The notes below the pieces were generated by a model that was not told the DNA's origin, searched no databases, and saw nothing but the letters and a program-made list of their open reading frames with translations. Shown here piece by piece: positions 60,570-64,000 of a stretch of 64,000 bases of DNA (position 1 is the stretch's first letter; each line of letters begins with the position of its first letter). This DNA comes from Gordonia sihwensis NBRC 108236. GTDB lineage: Bacteria; Actinomycetota; Actinomycetes; Mycobacteriales; Mycobacteriaceae. The position numbers and the translations under genes were made by a program. The DNA lies in assembly GCF_000333035.1 (NCBI RefSeq), contig NZ_BANU01000008.1, positions 164,802 through 228,801 on the forward strand, in the 5' to 3' direction.

Positions 60570-62273
60570 ATGCAAGACCTCGAACTGCAGGCGGTCGAGT
60601 CCGCGCTGACCGACCTCGTCGACGGCGAACGCCGCTGGGCGACGACGACGCTCGAGCAGCGTCGCGACCTCCTGATGCGCATGCGCGATCTGACCGGCGC
60701 CCACGCCCAGGAGTGGGTCGACACGGCCGTGCAGATCAAGGGCCTCGACCCGAACTCGCCGCTGGTCGGCGAGGAATGGATGTCTGGACCGTATGTGATG
60801 GCCGCCAGCCTCGGCGTCCTCGCCGACACCCTCGACCACCTCGCACAGGGCCGGAGCCCGCTCGCCGACGTCAAGTTCCACGACGTCCGCGACCGCGTCG
60901 CCGTCAACGTCCTGCCGACCAGCGTCTACGACGAGCTGCTGCTCAGCGGCTTCAGCGCCGAGGTGTGGCTGCGCCGGGGAGTCAGTCGCGCCGCAGCAAA
61001 GGCCGAGGCCGGGCTCGCGCAGCTCGACCCGTCGCGGACCGCGGGCATCGGCGTGGTGCTGGGCGCAGGCAACATCATGTCGATCGCACCGCTGGACGTG
61101 CTGTACGAGCTGATCGCCCACAACCGCGTGGTGGTGCTCAAGCTCAACCCGATCACCGATCCGCTGCTTCCCGTCTTCGGCAAGGTCCTCGCCCCGCTGA
61201 TCGAGGTCGGCGCGGTCCGCATCGTCACCGGCGGGGCCGAGGTCGGCGGCGCGCTGGTCCAGCACGATCTCGTGAACCACGTGCACATGACCGGCAGTGC
61301 ACGCACCCACGACGCTATCGTGTGGGGTGTCGGGGACGAGGCCGTCGAGCGCAAGCGCGCGAGCGACCCCAAGCTGACCAAGCCGGTCACCAGCGAGCTG
61401 GGCGGAGTCTCCCCCACCATCGTGATCCCCGGCCGGTGGAGCAACGCCGACCTGAAGTTCCAGGCACAGCACGTGGCCACTCAGCGTCTGCACAACGGCG
61501 GATACAACTGCGTGGCATCGCAGGCCCTCATCATCTCGTCGGACTGGGATCAGAAGGACCGGTTCCTCGCCGAGGTGCGCAACGCCATCGCCGCCGCACC
61601 CGAGCGCGCCGCCTACTACCCCGGGAGCGACGACCGCGTCGCGAGCGCGCTGGAGTCGTACCCGAACGCCGAACGCCTGGGCCCGGGCGGCGGTCGCCTG
61701 CTGGTCGACGACGTCCGCCCCGATGCGACCGAACCCATCCTGTCCGGCGAGTACTTCTCACCGGTCTACGGCGTCGTCGAGATCCCCTGCACCGGTGCGG
61801 CTTTCACCGGTGCCGCGGCGCGCACGGCCAACGAGGTCTTCGCAGGCACCCTCGGCGTCAACATCATCGCGGCGCCGGCCAGCGTCAAGGAACTCGGCGC
61901 GGCGTTCGACGACCTCGTCGAGGATCTCCACTACGGAACCATCGCCATCAACGCCTGGACCGGCGTCGGTTACCTGACGCCGACCGCGTCGTGGGGCGCG
62001 TACCCCGGCCACACCATCGACGACGTGCAGAGCGGCATCGGCGTGGTGCACAACGCCTGGCTGATGGACGGAATCGAGCGCACCGTGGTCCGCGGGCCGT
62101 TCCGCCCCGCCCCGCGATCGGTGATCCGCGGAGAACTCGCACTGTCGCCGAAGCCGCCATGGTTCGTGAACAACAAGACCGCCGCGACGACCGGCAAGCG
62201 GCTCACCGAGTTCGCCGCCGATCCGCGGGCGAGTCGTCTGCCCGGAATCTTCGCCTCCGCCCTGCGCGGCTGA
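60570..62273 (+). CDS. Aldehyde dehydrogenase family protein
   Basis: 567 residues, longer than the standard ~490 ALDH. NAD-fold 'GIGVVLGAGNIMSIAPLDVLYELIAHNRVVVLKLNP', 'TGSARTHDAIVW', Glu motif 'TSELGGVSPTIVIPG' and Cys motif 'LHNGGYNCVASQALI' with the nucleophile Cys. The unusual N-terminal region and the 'WGAYPGHTIDDVQSGIG' C-terminus mark a divergent subgroup. ATG 60570 has GGAG six bases before; an in-frame ATG at 60519 is less likely. 22 bp before the GMC oxidoreductase, so alcohol to aldehyde to acid oxidation is the likely pathway. Confidence 0.88.
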   Translation: MQDLELQAVESALTDLVDGERRWATTTLEQRRDLLMRMRDLTGAHAQEWVDTAVQIKGLDPNSPLVGEEWMSGPYVMAASLGVLADTLDHLAQGRSPLADVKFHDVRDRVAVNVLPTSVYDELLLSGFSAEVWLRRGVSRAAAKAEAGLAQLDPSRTAGIGVVLGAGNIMSIAPLDVLYELIAHNRVVVLKLNPITDPLLPVFGKVLAPLIEVGAVRIVTGGAEVGGALVQHDLVNHVHMTGSARTHDAIVWGVGDEAVERKRASDPKLTKPVTSELGGVSPTIVIPGRWSNADLKFQAQHVATQRLHNGGYNCVASQALIISSDWDQKDRFLAEVRNAIAAAPERAAYYPGSDDRVASALESYPNAERLGPGGGRLLVDDVRPDATEPILSGEYFSPVYGVVEIPCTGAAFTGAAARTANEVFAGTLGVNIIAAPASVKELGAAFDDLVEDLHYGTIAINAWTGVGYLTPTASWGAYPGHTIDDVQSGIGVVHNAWLMDGIERTVVRGPFRPAPRSVIRGELALSPKPPWFVNNKTAATTGKRLTEFAADPRASRLPGIFASALRG

Positions 62274-62295
62274 CCGTTCGACTGAAAGGGACTCA

Positions 62296-63879
62296 ATGAC
62301 AACCACTTCCATGGACGCCGACTACGTCGTCGTCGGCACCGGTTCCGCCGGAGCCGTCGTCGCTGCCCGTCTGAGCGAGCGGTCGGCCGACACGGTGGTC
62401 GCACTCGAGGCCGGCGGTGAGGACAAGAGCCAGTCCGTCCGCATTCCCGCCGCCTTCTCCAAGCAGTTCCAGACCGAGCTCGACTGGAACTACCTCACCC
62501 AGCCGCAGCCAGAGCTCGGCGACCGCCGGGTGTTCTTCCCGCGCGGCAAGATGATCGGCGGATCGTCGTCGATGAACGCGATGATGTGGGTGCGCGGATA
62601 CGCCGCCGACTACGACGCATGGGCGCTGGAGGCCGGCGACGGATGGTCGTTCGCCAACGTCGTCGAGTACTTCAAGCGCATCGAGTCGATCGAGGGCGCC
62701 GTCGAGGGCGACGAGGGACGCGACGGGCCGCTCAACGTCGCCCACCAGCGCAGCCCGCGCGGTTGGACGTCCGACTTCCTCGCCTCGGCCGAACAGGCCG
62801 GATTCAAGCGCGAACGTGCCAATCTGCCTCAGCCGGAAGGCTTCACGCAGACGATGGTGTGCCAGAAGAACGGGTCGCGCTGGAGCGCCTCCGACGCGTA
62901 CCTCAAGCCCGCGCGGTCGCGCCGGAACCTGACGGTGCTCACCGATGCGCACGCAACCCGGGTGCTGTTGGAGGGTTCGCGCGCGGTGGGCGTCGAGTAC
63001 CTCAAGGACGGCGTCACCCACACCGTCCGCGCCCGCAAGGAGGTGATCCTCTCGGGCGGCGCGATCAACACGCCGCAGCTTCTCCTGCTGTCGGGCATCG
63101 GCGATCAAGAGCAACTGCGCGCGCACGGCATCGCCGTGGCACAGCATCTGCCCGAGGTCGGCCGCAACCTCAGTGATCACCTGATGTCGCTGATCGGCTT
63201 CGCCGTCGACTCCGACACCCTCTACGGCGCCGAGAAGCCGTTGGAGTTGCTCAACTATCTGACGCGCCGCCGCGGCATGCTCACCTCGAATGTCGGTGAG
63301 GCCTACGGCTTCATCCGCAGCCGCCCCGACCTGGAGCTGCCCGACATCGAGATCATCTTCGGTCCGGGGCCGTTCTACGACGAGGGCATCGGGGACGCGC
63401 CAGGTCACGGCATCGGTCTCGGTCCGATCCTCGTCGACCCACGCAGTCGCGGCACAGTCTCACTGGCGTCGTCGGACCCGACCGCCAAGGCCCTCATCGA
63501 CCCGCGCTACCTGTCGGACGCCGACGGCGCCGACCGCGCGGCCCTGATGTCAGGTCTGCGCGCCGCCCACCGGATCGCGACGTCGGAGCCGCTGGCGTCG
63601 AAGATCGGCCGGTTCCTGCAGCCGAAGCGGGAGCTGGACACCATCGAAGCCACTCTCGAAGATGCGCTGACCTGGCATTCGCACACGCTCTACCACCCGA
63701 CCGGCACGTGCCGGATGGGCTCGGACAGTGCCAGCGTCGTGACGCCCGACCTCAAGGTCCGCGGCGTCGAGGGTCTGCGCGTCGCCGACGCCTCCGTGAT
63801 GCCGAAGATCGTCCGCGGCCACACCCACGCGCCGACGGTCGTCATCGGCGAACGCGCCGCGGATCTGATCAAGGGCTGA
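62296..63879 (+). CDS. GMC-family alcohol oxidoreductase (choline dehydrogenase-like)
   Basis: 527 residues. FAD motif 'YVVVGTGSAGAVVAARL', GMC signature 1 'RGKMIGGSSSMNAMMWVRGYAADYDAW', signature 2 'VILSGGAINTPQLLLLSGIG', and the C-terminal catalytic 'LYHPTGTCRMGSDS' (His) and 'MPKIVRGHTHAPTVVIGERAADLI'. It oxidises a primary alcohol with FAD; actinobacterial relatives act on polyethylene glycol or long-chain alcohols. ATG 62296 has AAAGGGA upstream. Probably supplies the aldehyde for the preceding ALDH. Distinct from MftG, which is shorter. Confidence 0.9.
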   Translation: MTTTSMDADYVVVGTGSAGAVVAARLSERSADTVVALEAGGEDKSQSVRIPAAFSKQFQTELDWNYLTQPQPELGDRRVFFPRGKMIGGSSSMNAMMWVRGYAADYDAWALEAGDGWSFANVVEYFKRIESIEGAVEGDEGRDGPLNVAHQRSPRGWTSDFLASAEQAGFKRERANLPQPEGFTQTMVCQKNGSRWSASDAYLKPARSRRNLTVLTDAHATRVLLEGSRAVGVEYLKDGVTHTVRARKEVILSGGAINTPQLLLLSGIGDQEQLRAHGIAVAQHLPEVGRNLSDHLMSLIGFAVDSDTLYGAEKPLELLNYLTRRRGMLTSNVGEAYGFIRSRPDLELPDIEIIFGPGPFYDEGIGDAPGHGIGLGPILVDPRSRGTVSLASSDPTAKALIDPRYLSDADGADRAALMSGLRAAHRIATSEPLASKIGRFLQPKRELDTIEATLEDALTWHSHTLYHPTGTCRMGSDSASVVTPDLKVRGVEGLRVADASVMPKIVRGHTHAPTVVIGERAADLIKG

Positions 63880-63889
63880 CCCGGCCTCC

Positions 63890-64000
63890 CCGACCGATCG
63901 ATCAGCCCGAGGTCGCCCCGCAGGCCGGCTGAGCGAGCGCAGCGAAGTCGAAACTACTTGTCCGACAACAACACTCGTGCTTATCTCGACACGCTCGATT
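63890..64000. repeat. Dispersed ~96-bp repeat, copy at the window edge
   Basis: After the GMC stop, GATCGATCAGCCCGAGGTC...CAGGCCGGCTGAGCGAGCGCAGCGA-AGTCGAAAC follows the same order as the units at 57.8-58.2 kb. A new unit start (ATCTCGACACGCTCGATT) is cut off by the window end. Confidence 0.8.

Overview
High-GC DNA with actinobacterial hallmarks: a complete mycofactocin cluster, an S10 ribosomal operon that ends at rpsQ, WS/DGAT acyltransferases, Mce-associated membrane proteins, a KshB-type reductase and a cyp136-like P450 locus. Together these point to Mycobacteriales of the Gordonia/Rhodococcus/Dietzia type. I favour a Gordonia-like genome, which is an inference from gene content only.

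Layout. 1-17357 (minus): the 5' part, about 5785 codons, of a giant non-ribosomal peptide synthetase gene that runs off the left edge (C-A-T-E, then four C-A-T modules). 17485-20650 (minus): a three-gene DrrABC-like ABC exporter directly upstream, probably exporting the peptide. 20848-21757 (plus): a GT2 glycosyltransferase with an apparent frameshift in a C6 run. 21874-27136 (minus): rpsJ-rplC-rplD-rplW-rplB-rpsS-rplV-rpsC-rplP-rpmC-rpsQ. 27589-33748 (plus): an acyl-transfer cluster (three WS/DGAT-like proteins, a FemAB-like protein and a hotdog protein) that begins with a palindrome touching the first start codon. 33887-35308 (plus): a DsbA-like protein and a VKOR, an oxidative protein folding pair; a PIG-L deacetylase converges on them.

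36327-47718 holds the mycofactocin locus in two blocks: mftE-mftF-mftG and mftA-mftB-mftC-mftD (both minus), with divergent mftR. Between the blocks, on the opposite strand, sit an alpha-methylacyl-CoA racemase, a mycofactocin-coupled SDR and an alkane monooxygenase (AlkB). A 26-bp tandem repeat and a perfect 29-bp inverted repeat separate mftC from mftD. KstR-consensus operators precede the SDR and kshB, tying this stretch to sterol and hydrocarbon oxidation.

49398-56512 is a nine-gene minus-strand run (P450, TetR, SDR, four Mce-associated-type membrane proteins, ferredoxin reductase, AlkD-like protein), mostly with ATGA-type overlaps. The P450 promoter and the promoter of a DUF2236/MpaB-like gene at 58286 share a TetR-type palindrome, so the local TetR probably controls both. 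menC lies between them, with tandem 96-bp intergenic repeats. The window ends with a PucR-type regulator divergent from an aldehyde dehydrogenase plus GMC alcohol oxidoreductase pair, followed by another copy of the dispersed repeat.

No tRNA, rRNA, CRISPR array, transposase or replication origin was seen.
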